Source: Chitinophaga polysaccharea (lineage in GTDB: Bacteria > Bacteroidota > Bacteroidia > Chitinophagales > Chitinophagaceae). From it: a DNA stretch of 64,000 nt. Both the position numbers and the translations under genes were made by a program. Below the pieces are notes generated by a model, which saw only the letters and a list, made by a program, of their open reading frames with translations, ran no database searches and was not told the DNA's origin. The stretch's first letter is position 1; the number at the start of each line of letters is the position of its first letter. Below, in pieces: positions 1 to 9,552 of this stretch. The stretch lies in contig NZ_VIWO01000004.1 in assembly GCF_007829335.1 (NCBI RefSeq), positions 1-64,000 of the forward strand. Reading direction: 5' to 3'.

Positions 1-2993
1 GCGCGTTAGCGAATATCCCAAAGGACTCCCTGACACCGTTGACCTATACTTACTACGACGATTATACCTTCCCCGGTGCGCAAAACTATGCCAGCAGCGA
101 TATTACTAAGCCGCAGGCAGATGGCAGTCCTAATGCGGAAGCACTGCCGGCTACCCGCAGCAACCTGACGAAGGAACTGGTGACCGGTACAAAAGTAAGA
201 GTATTAGGTACCGGGCAATGGTTAACCACCACCAATTGTTATAACGATAAAGGACGGGTAATCCAGGTATTGGCAGAGAATATCAATGGCGGATTGGATA
301 TCATGACCAGTCTGTATGATTTTAACGGTAAGGTGCTCAGTACTTACCTGCGGCATAAAAACCTCCGTAGCAGCCTTTCTCCGCAAACCACGGTATTAAC
401 GATGCTGCACTACGACGCAGCCGGCCGGCTCACCAGTGTTAAGAAAAGGCTCAATGATGCCAGTGCTACCCTGGATAAAACCATCGCGGTAAATACCTAT
501 GATGAGTTGGGACAACTGAAAACCAAGCGTTTAGGCGTCGCCGGTAGTTCACAACTGGAAACGCTGACATACGATTATAATATCCGTGGCTGGCTGACAG
601 GCATTAACAAAGCTTACGCAAGCACCGCCAACAGTTCGGCTAACTGGTTTGGACAAACGCTGGCTTATGACTCAGGCTTCACCGCTTTGCAGTACAATGG
701 AAACATTGCAGGAAGTACCTGGAAGAGTAAGAGCGACGGTATTGCGCGCGCCTATGGTTATAGCTATGATAAAGTGAATCGGCTGGCATCTGCGCCTTTT
801 TCGCAGCAGAACAGTGGTAGCAGCAACTGGACCGTAGACCAGAAGGATTTTTCTGTGAGCAACCTGGGCTACGATGCCAACGGCAATATCATGGCCATGA
901 GCCAAATGGGGATGGTAGGCACCGGCAAAACGATGATAGATCGTCTTACCTATACTTACCGGGCCAGCAGCAACAAATTAGCTGCTGTAGCAGATACTGC
1001 CAACACGGCCAGCGCTAAGCTGGGAGATTTTATCAACGGCACCAATAGCGGCGATGACTACGACTACGATGCCAATGGCAATCTTATCAAAGACCTCAAC
1101 AAAAACATTACGGTCATCACCTATAACCACCTCAACCTGCCGGATAGCATCGTGATCACCGGCAAAGGGCGAATAAAGTACCTGTACGATGCCGCGGGTG
1201 TAAAGTGGAGAAAGATTGTAACGGATAAAACCACCAGTACGGATAAAGTGACCGTTACCGACTACATCGGCGGTTTTGCTTACCAGAACGACACCTTACA
1301 GTTTTTAGCACATGAAGAAGGTCGTATACGCCCGATATTTAAGACAGGGCAGGCCACCCAGTATCCTTTCGATTACTTTGTAAAGGATCACCTGGGCAAT
1401 GTGCGTATGGTATTGACCGACCAAACCGACTTTACCATGTACGCCGCTACCATGGAAGCCCCGGCAGCCGCCACGGAAACCGCCTTGTTCAGCAATATCG
1501 ATAATACCCGTACCGATAAACCGGTAGGTTACCCGGCAGATGAAAGCGCGGGCCAGAATGCCTCTGTAGCCAAGCTCACTGCCACGGGCGCTGGTAAAAA
1601 AATCGGACCTTCCATCGTATTGCGTGTAATGGCCGGTGACACCATTCAGCTGAGCGCCAAAGCTTTTTACAAATCGAATGGCCCTAAAGAAGGTAAATCA
1701 GCCGTGGCCACTGCGGAAAATATGGTAGCCGACCTGGTGCAGGCCTTCAGTGGGAATGCCGGACAGGCCAATGGTGCACATGGCGAGGCTGCTTCTGATC
1801 AACTGACACCTTTTAACAGTAATTTCTATAACAACGACTACCGCCGCCTGAAAGAGAAAGAGCCGGATCAACCTAATGCAGATCGGCCGAAAGCGTATCT
1901 TAATTTTGTACTCTTCGACGATGAGTTTAAATTAGTAGGAGAAAACAGCGGGTTAAAACAAGTAAAAGCAACGCCAGATGAGTTGCAGACATTGGGCCAG
2001 GATAAGATGGTGATTAAGAAGACTGGTTTCTTGTATGCTTATACCAGCAATGAAAGCGCGGAGCCAGTGTTTTTTGATAACATTATATTAGGAGTTAATT
2101 CCGGACCGCTGTTGGAAGAAACACATTATTATCCGTTTGGGTTGACAATGGCCGGGATATCTTCTAATGCGCTGAAAGGTACCAACTATGCCGAAAATAG
2201 GCTCAAATATAATGGCAAGGAGTTGCAGAATAAAGAGTTTGGAGATGGAAGTGGATTGGAGTGGTATGACTATGGAGCGAGGATGTATGATGTGCAAATA
2301 GGAAGGTGGCATGTTTTAGATCCTTTATCAGAAAAAATGAGAAGACACTCGCCATATAATTATGCGTTTGATAATCCGATTAGATTTATCGATCCAGATG
2401 GAATGGGCCCGTTGGATATCATTGTTGCGGGAAGCGCGGAATATCAGAAGAGAGTCTTGAATGAAATGCAGAAACTTTCTAGCAATATTTTATCGATGGA
2501 CGAAAATGGAAAAGTTACAGAAGTGAAAGGTACTTCATTAGATAATGGTTCATCAACAGGAGGTAAAGAAAAAGGCACCCAACTTATTACTGATCTCATC
2601 AATACAGACAAAGTAATTACTGTCCAGGAATCGAAAGACGATAACATTACTTATGCTGTCAATCAAGAAAATGCAGGAAATGGTAGTGGCACAAGTTCTA
2701 ATGTTTATTTTAATCCTGACAATAAGGGGCAGGGAGTATTGAATGCAGATGGGTCTGATGGAAGATCTCCGCAATCCGGACTTGCTCATGAGTTGTTGCA
2801 TGGTCGTGAAAATAGTCAAGGTACACGTGACAAAACTAAAGATCCGGCATTAATAGATCCTGACACAAAGAAGAAAGGTATCATTAGTAAAAGCGAGAAA
2901 CTTATTCGGGAACAAGATACTGAAATTAGGATTGAGCAAGGAGATAAACCCAGAATGAAACCCTATAAAGAAAATGAAAAAGTCAAAAAGTAA
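1..2993 (+). CDS. RHS/YD-repeat protein, 3' part, with M91-like metallopeptidase tip
   Basis: The frame is open to the window edge, so the N-terminus is missing; an internal TTG at 39 is only the first start-like codon. Residue numbers count from it. YD-type repeats fill about 1-460, a beta-sandwich-like insert about 470-700, and the RHS core about 745-790 (YDYGARMYD, then DPDGM). The C-terminal 190 residues are AT-rich and unrelated to the shell, as in polymorphic toxins. They contain HELLH at 917-921 and a downstream RExDxEIR segment, which fits the zinc metallopeptidase M91 (NleD-like) family seen on RHS tips. Known for the family: the shell encapsulates a variable toxin. Inference: secreted protease toxin. 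The gene overlaps the alternative ATG (2974) of its downstream partner. Confidence 0.85.
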   Translation, partial: ALANIPKDSLTPLTYTYYDDYTFPGAQNYASSDITKPQADGSPNAEALPATRSNLTKELVTGTKVRVLGTGQWLTTTNCYNDKGRVIQVLAENINGGLDIMTSLYDFNGKVLSTYLRHKNLRSSLSPQTTVLTMLHYDAAGRLTSVKKRLNDASATLDKTIAVNTYDELGQLKTKRLGVAGSSQLETLTYDYNIRGWLTGINKAYASTANSSANWFGQTLAYDSGFTALQYNGNIAGSTWKSKSDGIARAYGYSYDKVNRLASAPFSQQNSGSSNWTVDQKDFSVSNLGYDANGNIMAMSQMGMVGTGKTMIDRLTYTYRASSNKLAAVADTANTASAKLGDFINGTNSGDDYDYDANGNLIKDLNKNITVITYNHLNLPDSIVITGKGRIKYLYDAAGVKWRKIVTDKTTSTDKVTVTDYIGGFAYQNDTLQFLAHEEGRIRPIFKTGQATQYPFDYFVKDHLGNVRMVLTDQTDFTMYAATMEAPAAATETALFSNIDNTRTDKPVGYPADESAGQNASVAKLTATGAGKKIGPSIVLRVMAGDTIQLSAKAFYKSNGPKEGKSAVATAENMVADLVQAFSGNAGQANGAHGEAASDQLTPFNSNFYNNDYRRLKEKEPDQPNADRPKAYLNFVLFDDEFKLVGENSGLKQVKATPDELQTLGQDKMVIKKTGFLYAYTSNESAEPVFFDNIILGVNSGPLLEETHYYPFGLTMAGISSNALKGTNYAENRLKYNGKELQNKEFGDGSGLEWYDYGARMYDVQIGRWHVLDPLSEKMRRHSPYNYAFDNPIRFIDPDGMGPLDIIVAGSAEYQKRVLNEMQKLSSNILSMDENGKVTEVKGTSLDNGSSTGGKEKGTQLITDLINTDKVITVQESKDDNITYAVNQENAGNGSGTSSNVYFNPDNKGQGVLNADGSDGRSPQSGLAHELLHGRENSQGTRDKTKDPALIDPDTKKKGIISKSEKLIREQDTEIRIEQGDKPRMKPYKENEKVKK

Positions 2994-2994
2994 A

Positions 2995-3660
2995 ATGAAA
3001 TATAAGATCCAAATTTGGATGATATTTTTTGCAATGCCCGTTGTTGCAATCGCTCAGAAGATAGAGCTAAGACGTACTGATTCAGTGTTTGTAAGTTGGA
3101 ATAAGGCAACGATAAAGAGCATCGAAAATCAGATAAAGACGGCCTCAGATAAACAGGCAGAAATCCTATATTTAAACGAAGATTCAGCTTTCAAAAGCTA
3201 TCTTGATATTGACAATGTAGCGATGATCAATCGGAAATCTCTGCGCTATACGTTCTTGCATACTTTTAATTTTTATTATGGCAATTGCAGTGGTGATATT
3301 TATATCGTGGAAGCCAATGAATCTGGAGAGAAAATCAGAATCTGTAATTACGTACTCTTTTTAGATACTATCACCAATACTATTGATATTGGAAGGTTTG
3401 GTCTGGTTAATGGTAAATGGATTAGGGATGCCGATACAAAAGTGAAGTTTGATGATTTATATTCGGAATGGAGCAAGTTAGATAAAGAAAAATGGATGGA
3501 TACTGTCGGGCATGGAGTAAATGAGGATATTGTAATCGTGACAAAAATTAAAAATGCTGATATCATGTATTCAGATTTTTATTCAGAAGGAATACTCCGG
3601 AAAGATAGTCCGATTAATAACATACTGCTAAGACGGGTCAGAGATAGAAAGCTGTTTTGA
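2995..3660 (+). CDS. Secreted protein, candidate immunity partner of the M91-like toxin
   Basis: ATG at 2995 lies 1 nt after the RHS stop; an upstream ATG at 2974 overlaps the RHS end and only adds lysines. The first about 20 residues form a signal peptide (MKYKIQIW, hydrophobic core, AIAQ), without a lipobox, so the product is probably periplasmic. The remaining about 200 residues match nothing I recognise. It is AT-rich like the toxin tip. The position directly behind an RHS toxin and the export signal suggest neutralisation of a periplasm-acting toxin; this is inference from context only. Confidence 0.7.
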   Translation: MKYKIQIWMIFFAMPVVAIAQKIELRRTDSVFVSWNKATIKSIENQIKTASDKQAEILYLNEDSAFKSYLDIDNVAMINRKSLRYTFLHTFNFYYGNCSGDIYIVEANESGEKIRICNYVLFLDTITNTIDIGRFGLVNGKWIRDADTKVKFDDLYSEWSKLDKEKWMDTVGHGVNEDIVIVTKIKNADIMYSDFYSEGILRKDSPINNILLRRVRDRKLF

Positions 3661-3891
3661 TTTTAAGAAGACGACGCTGAATAGAGAGTTTTGGAATAAG
3701 AGTGGATTGGAGTGTGCCCAAATAGGAATTTGAAGGTCGATATCGATCAATTATGTATAGATATATGGCAATGTTGCTTTTGCTGGTTAATAGCGCTTGC
3801 AATTATAAATTTATGGTTAATAGGGATCGGGTGTATAATACGAGGGAGGGATATTTGCTATTCCTTAACAGACAAATGATTTTCTTTCCAT
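3661..3891. other. Intergenic, with a scrap resembling an RHS core
   Basis: No convincing gene. Around 3700-3735 the plus strand resembles parts of the RHS core coding sequence at 2240-2300 (SGLEW and QIGR-like codons) with pieces deleted, so it is probably the remains of an older toxin tip. The rest is AT-rich and unremarkable. Confidence 0.4.
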
Positions 3892-4969
3892 CATAGGCAT
3901 ACTGACAGAAATCATATTTATAATTAAAGATCTTCGGAGTTTAAAGTATTTTAAATAGAATAACTATGGCTATTTCCCTTTTGGTAGGGCCCAGTGGTGT
4001 GGGTAAAACCACTGCCTGTGGTATTGTAGCAAAGGAGAGCAGCATTAAGGTCATTGACCTTGATGAATTTTTAAGACAGAAAATCGGTGTAAAATCTCTT
4101 TCTGCTCACTTGGCGGAAGTAGGAGACGAGCAATTTTTTACATTGTCCAAAGAAGGTATCGAAGAAATTGAGAAGGATGCTTCTTCTGATTTAATAATTG
4201 TTGTTGGTGCTGGGTCTATTAATCTTCCAGTCAGCCATAGTTGGTACCAGTCTAAAAATCTTCTCGCATTAGTAGGAGATCCTCAGGTAATTTATGAAAG
4301 AGGCAACAGACAAAAACATCATCCATCAATCAGCGGGTTTATTAAAACAGAGTTTAATGAAGCTAGGAGATGTTTGTACAAAAATGCAGGCTCGATGATT
4401 GACGTTACTTTTAAAACTCCTGAGGCGGTAGCCGATGAAATAATTAGGATAATAAAGGGATAACGGGCTGTAGAAAATAGAAAATCAACGGTGGTCTTCC
4501 GGGCTTAAAGATCTGGACTTGGTAGATTATGGGGGCAATACCTAAATGGTGAAGCTGAATATCAGAAGGCAGGATTTTACCGATTCCCCCGAAGACTTAT
4601 ACCCCTGTAAATAACGGAAGTAACGCTCTTTTGATATATTCCTGGCGAGATGTAAATATGCTTTAAAGCAGCTATCTTTAATATCCTCGCCAACATTATG
4701 AATATAAAGGAAATTAATGGACGGTATTCCTATCGCGGCTTATCTGAAGTCCCCATTTTTTTGTTAATGCAATGGGCATGTCTTTGTAGTTTGACCAGTA
4801 GATCTGGCCGGATGGGATGTCAATAATTTTAAGTTTATCTTTTTGAAACCTACTTTTCTGTAGTCCTAAATTTCCATATTGTAAACTGTCCACATATAGA
4901 TACTCATTGAAGTTTTCAGCAATCAGGGCTTGGAATCTTTCCAATGTCTGTGGGTTAATGTAATCCACA
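3892..4969. repeat. Long direct repeat, copy A (1,078 bp)
   Basis: This block is repeated at 11712-12789 with a constant offset of 7,820 and no indels. I find five substitutions, at 4245, 4422, 4602, 4653 and 4910. It carries 74 bp of leader, the whole shikimate-kinase-like gene, a 250-bp non-coding stretch (4464-4713) and the 3' end of the leucine-rich-repeat gene. In copy A the LRR gene continues past the boundary, so A is probably the source. Confidence 0.97.
3966..4463 (+). CDS. Shikimate-kinase-like P-loop kinase (copy A)
   Basis: 165 residues, the usual size of a shikimate kinase. A Walker A motif GPSGVGKT sits at 8-15 and a DLD at 31-33, matching the substrate/Mg-binding aspartate pair. 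A VVGAGS turn at 79-84 corresponds to the family's Gly-rich substrate loop, and RR with a following Tyr near 134-138 resembles the lid/adenine region. Family knowledge: ATP-dependent phosphorylation of a small hydroxylated substrate. No aro genes are nearby and it sits among orphan toxin/immunity genes, so a role in aromatic biosynthesis is doubtful. A near-identical copy is at 11786-12283 and differs at Y94N and E153K. Confidence 0.7.
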   Translation: MAISLLVGPSGVGKTTACGIVAKESSIKVIDLDEFLRQKIGVKSLSAHLAEVGDEQFFTLSKEGIEEIEKDASSDLIIVVGAGSINLPVSHSWYQSKNLLALVGDPQVIYERGNRQKHHPSISGFIKTEFNEARRCLYKNAGSMIDVTFKTPEAVADEIIRIIKG

Positions 4970-5683
4970 GGGTTAGAATAAATACTTAGTCTATGAATCT
5001 GGTCCGGCACGTTTTCTATCCGTGTGATCTGATTATCCGCAATATTCAAGCTTTCTAAATGGCTTACTTTTTTTAATTGTAAAGGAATTTTCGTTAGCGC
5101 ATTCGAGAAAACTTCGAAGTGCCTGATATTGGCGCAGTGACCGATACTTTCCGGTAAGTAATCAATTTTATTCATACCAAGTTGTAGGTAGTCGAGTTCA
5201 GTAAGGCAGCCAATGCTTTCAGGAATATCTGTTAACTTGTTATCAAACAGGTTTAAAGTTCTTAGCTGGATGAGTCGCCCTAGGTGATTGGACACTTTTT
5301 CCAATCTATTTTTCTGCAAGTAGCAAAGTGTTCAAATCTGGAAGATTACATAATGCGTCCGGTAGATGGCTAATAAGGTTTCTATTGATAAATAGCTGCT
5401 TTAAATGTTTAAGGTTTGTTACGCTGTCTGGAATATTGGTGATACGATTATTATTAAGATGCAACACTTCTAAGGTCGGTAGTGTGGTCAATATATCTAT
5501 ATCCAATAACAGGTTATTACTCAGATATAATACCTTGAGATTGGAGAGTTTTGTTATCCAATTTGGGATGGTAGTCAGCAAGTTGTTTTCTAGATTCAGA
5601 TGAGTAATTTGCTGGTTTTCTAGCAGCTCAGCGGGAAAGTCTGTTAGCTGTTGGCCCTTATAATTTAATAGTGCTGCTTGCAT
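4714..5683 (-). pseudogene. Leucine-rich-repeat protein, frameshifted
   Basis: Two overlapping minus-strand frames form one LRR protein. The 5' frame (5683-5306) has about five LxxLxLxxNxLxxIP repeats and stops just after LLLAEK. The 3' frame (5319-4714) resumes with NRLEKV and five more repeats, then a non-repeat C-terminal domain of about 80 residues. On the coding strand the break is an A5 run in GCAGAAAAATAG; one A fewer restores AENRLEKV, a perfect LRR unit. It could be a pseudogene, a slippage-prone switch or a sequence error. No signal peptide. It resembles Bacteroidota cytoplasmic LRR proteins; function unknown. Confidence 0.8.
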
Positions 5684-5745
5684 GGTCCTTTAAATATGAT
5701 AAATAGTTTGCCTGGCTGTATTGCGAAATCGCGTTAACAAGGACA

Positions 5746-6177
5746 TTAATAAACCTTCTTCATTTCCCAGGTTCCGGTGGCTATTTCTATGTAATCGCCA
5801 TCGGGGTGAGCATATTCTCTTCCGAGAAGCTCCCAGTCACCGGAAAAGGTTTCGCTTACAGGGTCATAATGTCCATGGTAGCTTAAGTCTGGCTTCTTAA
5901 GCCGTGAATTTGCAATAACCTGGTTATCCTCAGTGATAGTAAAGAATTGATCATATTCTTTTGTAAAGCTGATAAAATCGTCTTCTGTAAGGCCTTTAAC
6001 GACCGCGGGATTATTTTTGCTAATCTGGCTATCCATATCATGACAAGTTTCTTTGAAGTTATTGTCGCCGGTATCTGTTAGGGATAGTTCAAAGTTTACT
6101 TTACTGCCAGACAATTTTTCTCCGTATTCGGGTCCGTAAATATAGTATCCCTGCCATTGGCCAGTGATGGAAATCAT
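5746..6177 (-). CDS. Immunity-type protein of a family present three times in the window
   Basis: About 143 residues from ATG at 6177 (a TTG nine codons upstream is less likely). The start reads MISITGQWQGYYIYGP and the C-terminus FSGDWELLGRE...GTWEM. Paralogues lie at 53736-54179 (about 75% identical over the shared part by eye) and, as a fragment, at 10929-11117. It has no signal peptide and is acidic. The GxWxGYY opening and the beta-rich pattern suggest a small lipocalin- or sandwich-like domain. Function unknown; the placement among orphan toxin remnants suggests immunity, as inference. Confidence 0.65.
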   Translation of the reverse strand: MISITGQWQGYYIYGPEYGEKLSGSKVNFELSLTDTGDNNFKETCHDMDSQISKNNPAVVKGLTEDDFISFTKEYDQFFTITEDNQVIANSRLKKPDLSYHGHYDPVSETFSGDWELLGREYAHPDGDYIEIATGTWEMKKVY

Positions 6178-6325
6178 AAGTATGAAGGATTTGCTTGGCC
6201 CCAAGATAGTATTTGTTTTATTGCCAGCAAAGTCATTGCAAAACCTTGATACTTACCTTGGCATAGTTTGCCGGGATGATATAGTTTGATTAGATTGCAT
6301 ACCTGAACCTATACCTAGTATCCTT

Positions 6326-6532
6326 ATGAGTAAATGGATAATTTTTGCCATTGTTGTGAGTATTATAGCGCTGGGCGCTGTCAAAGAGACCTTTCGCATA
6401 TTAACCTCTGATGCCCCTGATATAAGTCAGAATTGGGGAGCTTTGATACCGATGGCTATTCTTTTAACGGGTGGGCTTATTTTCCTGGCAGTTAAGCTTT
6501 GGAGAAAATCCGGTAACCGTAATCTGTCATAA
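6326..6532 (+). CDS. Small two-helix membrane protein
   Basis: 68 residues with hydrophobic segments at about 3-20 and 39-58 and a basic tail (KLWRKSGNR), predicting two membrane helices with both ends cytoplasmic. It ends 14 bp before the next gene and is probably co-transcribed with it. I recognise no family. Confidence 0.5.
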   Translation: MSKWIIFAIVVSIIALGAVKETFRILTSDAPDISQNWGALIPMAILLTGGLIFLAVKLWRKSGNRNLS

Positions 6533-6546
6533 CAGTCAGTGTATTT

Positions 6547-7644
6547 ATGGCTATTATCACAACATTTGAGTCGTTAGATCAGCAGATAAAAAAGGCTGGC
6601 GGGAAACCAGTTGTATTAGAAGCGCTATGGAGTGGAGACACTAATGGGTGGTACCTGTCGTGCTATCTTTATACAGTTACTTATCCTTTCTTCTTCAGGA
6701 GGGAACACCACTATTTCCTGGGACAAGTTGCTGTGCCGGAAGGAACGGAGTATTTTACCAATAGTAAACTTACTATCGAAGGAGTGGCAGAAGCTTTGGG
6801 AAACCAAGCCGCTCAGAAGTACGGTCTCACCTTTTACTTTCCTGCGAAAGATGGACCAGATGACGAATGTCCCGCTTGGACAGAGAGACACTTGGGTATT
6901 CTGTGCCAGGATTGTGGCAAACTGATTTTACCAAGAAAAAGCCCATATATACCACAAGAAATTTGCTACCCTTGCCACTTGAAGCGGGAGTGGGACGAAA
7001 GTTTAAGGAAAGCCGAGCCAGCTGATGATGGTTATAATTTATGCCTCTTAAAAGGTGATGAGTGCCTTAAAATGGGCTACTGCACAAAGTTCGAGGCCTT
7101 CACCATTGCCCCGTTTATACGGGATAAAGTCCAGCAGCGGATCACTAAAGAGATAGTAAGTATAGTTGCGCTGGATATAGCGGACATCTTGGTACTCAAA
7201 GGCCAATTAGAAACAGTCCTGGATAAATTGCTGCTGGCCTATGAAAAACCTTATATTGAAGAGAGGATGAAAAAATTCATTGGTACCTATAAAGTTCAAT
7301 ATCAGGGGCGGGAGTACGAGTTGATGGACAGGCGTAATCAGGTACATGCAGATATTGCGAGCTATATTTACAATATTGAAACTGCAGAGAAAGCCATTAC
7401 AGAGGGCTATACTTACCAATTTTTCTTTAAGCAGGGAATCACCTCCCGAGATGACTCTGTTTTGCGATTTGTGCATTACGTCTGTAAGGGAGAAACTATA
7501 ATTTTTAATATTCAACAACGGTATGTCCATTCACTCACCGCGGAGGAAGTATCAGCAACAATAGGCAAACTGGTGCAAATTGGCTGTCTAACCGTTTCTG
7601 GAGAACGGGTCAGTATAACAACACTCGGTAACTGCATAGTTTGA
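6547..7644 (+). CDS. Unknown protein with central Cys-rich, probably zinc-binding segment
   Basis: 365 residues, no signal peptide. The N-terminal 110 residues are aromatic-rich. Residues about 118-180 hold CQDC, CYPC and further Cys (CLLKGDEC, MGYC), a pattern fitting a zinc ribbon or a degenerate pair of zinc knuckles. The C-terminal 170 residues look helical and winged-helix-like (TAEEVSATIGKLVQIGCLTVSG). It follows the two-helix protein by 14 bp. The combination is unfamiliar; a regulator or a nucleic-acid-binding effector is possible. No function is assigned. Confidence 0.6.
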   Translation: MAIITTFESLDQQIKKAGGKPVVLEALWSGDTNGWYLSCYLYTVTYPFFFRREHHYFLGQVAVPEGTEYFTNSKLTIEGVAEALGNQAAQKYGLTFYFPAKDGPDDECPAWTERHLGILCQDCGKLILPRKSPYIPQEICYPCHLKREWDESLRKAEPADDGYNLCLLKGDECLKMGYCTKFEAFTIAPFIRDKVQQRITKEIVSIVALDIADILVLKGQLETVLDKLLLAYEKPYIEERMKKFIGTYKVQYQGREYELMDRRNQVHADIASYIYNIETAEKAITEGYTYQFFFKQGITSRDDSVLRFVHYVCKGETIIFNIQQRYVHSLTAEEVSATIGKLVQIGCLTVSGERVSITTLGNCIV

Positions 7645-7695
7645 CGCATAGATCGCATTTTGAATGATTATCCCCATAATATGAAATAGATAGCC

Positions 7696-8030
7696 ATGAT
7701 AGATAGTAAATCTGACCAAGATTTCTCGCAAGAAGTATCGTGCAGTTATAAAGGTGAACGATATTCGGTACGTGATAGCGGGCAGGTATTACGGCATTCT
7801 CCTACAAGCAAACGACTACGGTCGACTGATAACAAATGGTCTTTTGGCAAACCTAATGACCGACAGGGTTATCTGCAGATTGCTTCCGTCCCCATTCATA
7901 GAATAGTGGCAACAGCTTTCCACGGCCTTCCTCCGACAGAGGATTATGTTGTGGACCATATTGACATCAACAAACGAAATAACCGACCAGAGAATCTCAG
8001 GTGTGTTAGCTTGCAGTACCGGCCAAGGTC
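7696..8030 (+). pseudogene. HNH endonuclease fragment (HNH_3/NUMOD type)
   Basis: The first about 110 residues resemble free-standing HNH nucleases of phages and mobile elements: an N-terminal YSVRDSG module, IHRIVATAFHG, then VVDHIDINKRNNRPENLR, which supplies the HNH residues and the typical NN..NLR ending. The frame then runs into unrelated sequence by a frame-changing junction near 8030 and continues by chance into the lipoprotein gene at 8191. The nuclease module looks complete but has lost its proper C-terminus, so it is called a pseudogene. Confidence 0.65.
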
Positions 8031-8177
8031 TTTCATATGGTTGCTATGCCTGCGGTCGGCGCATATAACCAACATCAAAATGGAGGTAATGGTTATAATG
8101 CAGGCTATCCCTTTTTTGGTGAACATACTTATTCATGTACCGGAATTTATACAGGCTTCTTTTATAAAAATCCTTAA
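8031..8177 (+). pseudogene. C-terminal tail of a lost toxin tip
   Basis: Read from 8031 in a different frame from the HNH module, there are 48 codons and a stop. The product is rich in Gly, Tyr and Asn (NQHQNGGNGYNAGYPFF) and ends GFFYKNP. It stops 13 bp before a lipoprotein gene, the normal toxin-then-immunity order. It has no start codon of its own and is joined to the HNH sequence. Reading it as a severed RHS tip tail is inference. Confidence 0.4.
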
Positions 8178-8190
8178 ACATTGCAAATAC

Positions 8191-8574
8191 ATGAAGATAT
8201 TAATGCTTATATCACTCATAAATTTTTTTTCAAGCTGCAGCTTGGAGGGGTCAAAGTTTGTACGAAAAGAAATTGACAATAAGGATATTTCAATAAAATG
8301 GTATTACTATAGTTACATTACAAACAATAGCCCCGATTTTGTAGTTGTGGAAAAGAACGGCAAAAAGAAGGAGATTTTTAAAGCAACATGGACTGTTTTG
8401 AATGTGACGCTTAAAGACCACAATATTATTTTGAAGACGCTTGGCCCATCAAAAAGTACGGTATTTACAAAGCATGTAGAAGAAGAGGTGTTTGGATATA
8501 AGATCACTTTGGACACAACGGGTAACTATATGGAGACCAGATTAATACCTGATGGGAAAAAGGAAAGATGGTAA
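8191..8574 (+). CDS. Lipoprotein, candidate orphan immunity protein
   Basis: ATG at 8191 gives 127 residues: MKILMLISLINFFSSC, a lipoprotein signal with the Cys at about 16, then a beta-rich domain (FVVVEKNGKKKEIFKATW). The longer frame starting at 7696 would bury this signal, so the internal ATG is preferred. It follows the severed toxin tail by 13 bp. No family recognised; the surface or periplasmic lipoprotein form is common for immunity proteins in this window. Confidence 0.6.
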   Translation: MKILMLISLINFFSSCSLEGSKFVRKEIDNKDISIKWYYYSYITNNSPDFVVVEKNGKKKEIFKATWTVLNVTLKDHNIILKTLGPSKSTVFTKHVEEEVFGYKITLDTTGNYMETRLIPDGKKERW

Positions 8575-8820
8575 ATGAGAAATAAACGCGTTTATATGCA
8601 GCCAATTATCATTTCAGCCATCATTTGTATATCATCTGGTGCGGCAAATAGCCAGGTGAAGGAAGCTGCCGGTTTTAGAGATATTGACATGTTCTCGCTG
8701 TCTGGTAAGACCTCATTAAAGGAATAGTCCAATTTTCCCTATATTCAGATAGTGGAAAAGGCACGAAGGGAAAGACGATTACCTATCATATTAATGAAAG
8801 GTTTAAGCAAGTAAGGACAA
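8575..8820 (+). pseudogene. Short secreted-protein remnant
   Basis: ATG directly follows the previous stop (TAAATG). The 50-residue product has a signal-like N-terminus (PIIISAIICISSGAANS) and stops at 8727. A shifted frame continues with SLYSDSGKGTKGKTITYH to about 8825, so a frameshift probably broke a longer secreted or immunity-type protein. Confidence 0.35.
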
Positions 8821-8864
8821 GTTGCTGATCTGGATGGCGTGTGTACTTAGTAAATAACCAATTT

Positions 8865-9398
8865 ATGAGAGCTTTTATTTTTACCGTATTAGGTTTCATC
8901 TGGTGTATATATGTTTCTTGCAAGGTTAAACCTGGTCTCTCAAAAGAAGAGCCTCTGAAAACAATTCCGAGTGATTCCGCGCCAAAAGGAGCTAATAGCG
9001 GAGCTGTTAAGTCAATCTCCGATAAAATTGGAATTAAATCTAATTCTATAATTAAAGTAGAATCAGCCAATTGGGAATCGCATGAGTTAAAACCCGATGA
9101 TGTAATGTATTCAAAATGCAAGGGGTGGAAACTTTCAAATGAATCTATTGTTGCTATTTTGAGGCATGGGAAACCAATAAGTATGCTTGATTTTCATTAT
9201 CTCTATTATGTACTGCCTTGCGAAGTGAATGGATTAGTACAGATTGATAGTAATCAATATAGATATAGGATAAATGCTGGATCATTTTTTACAATTTCAA
9301 GTAAGGATTCAACATTTTACTTTGAGTGTAATTCTCCTGAATTTAAAAATAAATTTTTAATGAGTGGAGGTAACCCACAGAAGGATCTTGGATTGTAA
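8865..9398 (+). CDS. Lipoprotein of unknown function, candidate orphan immunity protein
   Basis: ATG at 8865 is preferred over a GTG at 8841 because it opens a lipoprotein signal (MRAFIFTVLGFIWCIYVSC). 177 residues; after the Cys comes a low-complexity Ser/Lys/Pro linker, then a globular C-terminal part from about residue 60. The AT-rich composition matches the toxin/immunity genes. No family recognised. Confidence 0.6.
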   Translation: MRAFIFTVLGFIWCIYVSCKVKPGLSKEEPLKTIPSDSAPKGANSGAVKSISDKIGIKSNSIIKVESANWESHELKPDDVMYSKCKGWKLSNESIVAILRHGKPISMLDFHYLYYVLPCEVNGLVQIDSNQYRYRINAGSFFTISSKDSTFYFECNSPEFKNKFLMSGGNPQKDLGL

Positions 9399-9488
9399 AT
9401 TAACTTCAACGAGCTGGAAAGAAGCGAGTATTAATTGTTAATTGATGCCTTTCAGCAGAACTGAAAGTTTAATCCATCTTTAGAATAC

Positions 9489-9518
9489 AAAAAAGGCGCC
9501 CGTTTTTAACGAGCGCCT
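9489..9518 (-). terminator. Rho-independent terminator for the 10564-9553 operon
   Basis: On the minus strand an 11-bp arm (AGGCGCTCGTT), a 3-nt loop and its complement with one mismatch are followed by a T run. It lies 35 bp beyond the stop of the small membrane protein. Confidence 0.8.
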
Positions 9519-9552
9519 CCACATCAAACAAAACCCTATAATCATCGGCGGC

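Noticed and set aside
3892..4969. The 1,078-bp repeat as an insertion sequence
   Set aside because: No transposase, terminal inverted repeats or target-site duplication are visible.
7696..8574. A single 292-residue HNH protein
   Set aside because: The C-terminal part begins with a lipoprotein signal at 8191 and the middle makes sense only in another frame.
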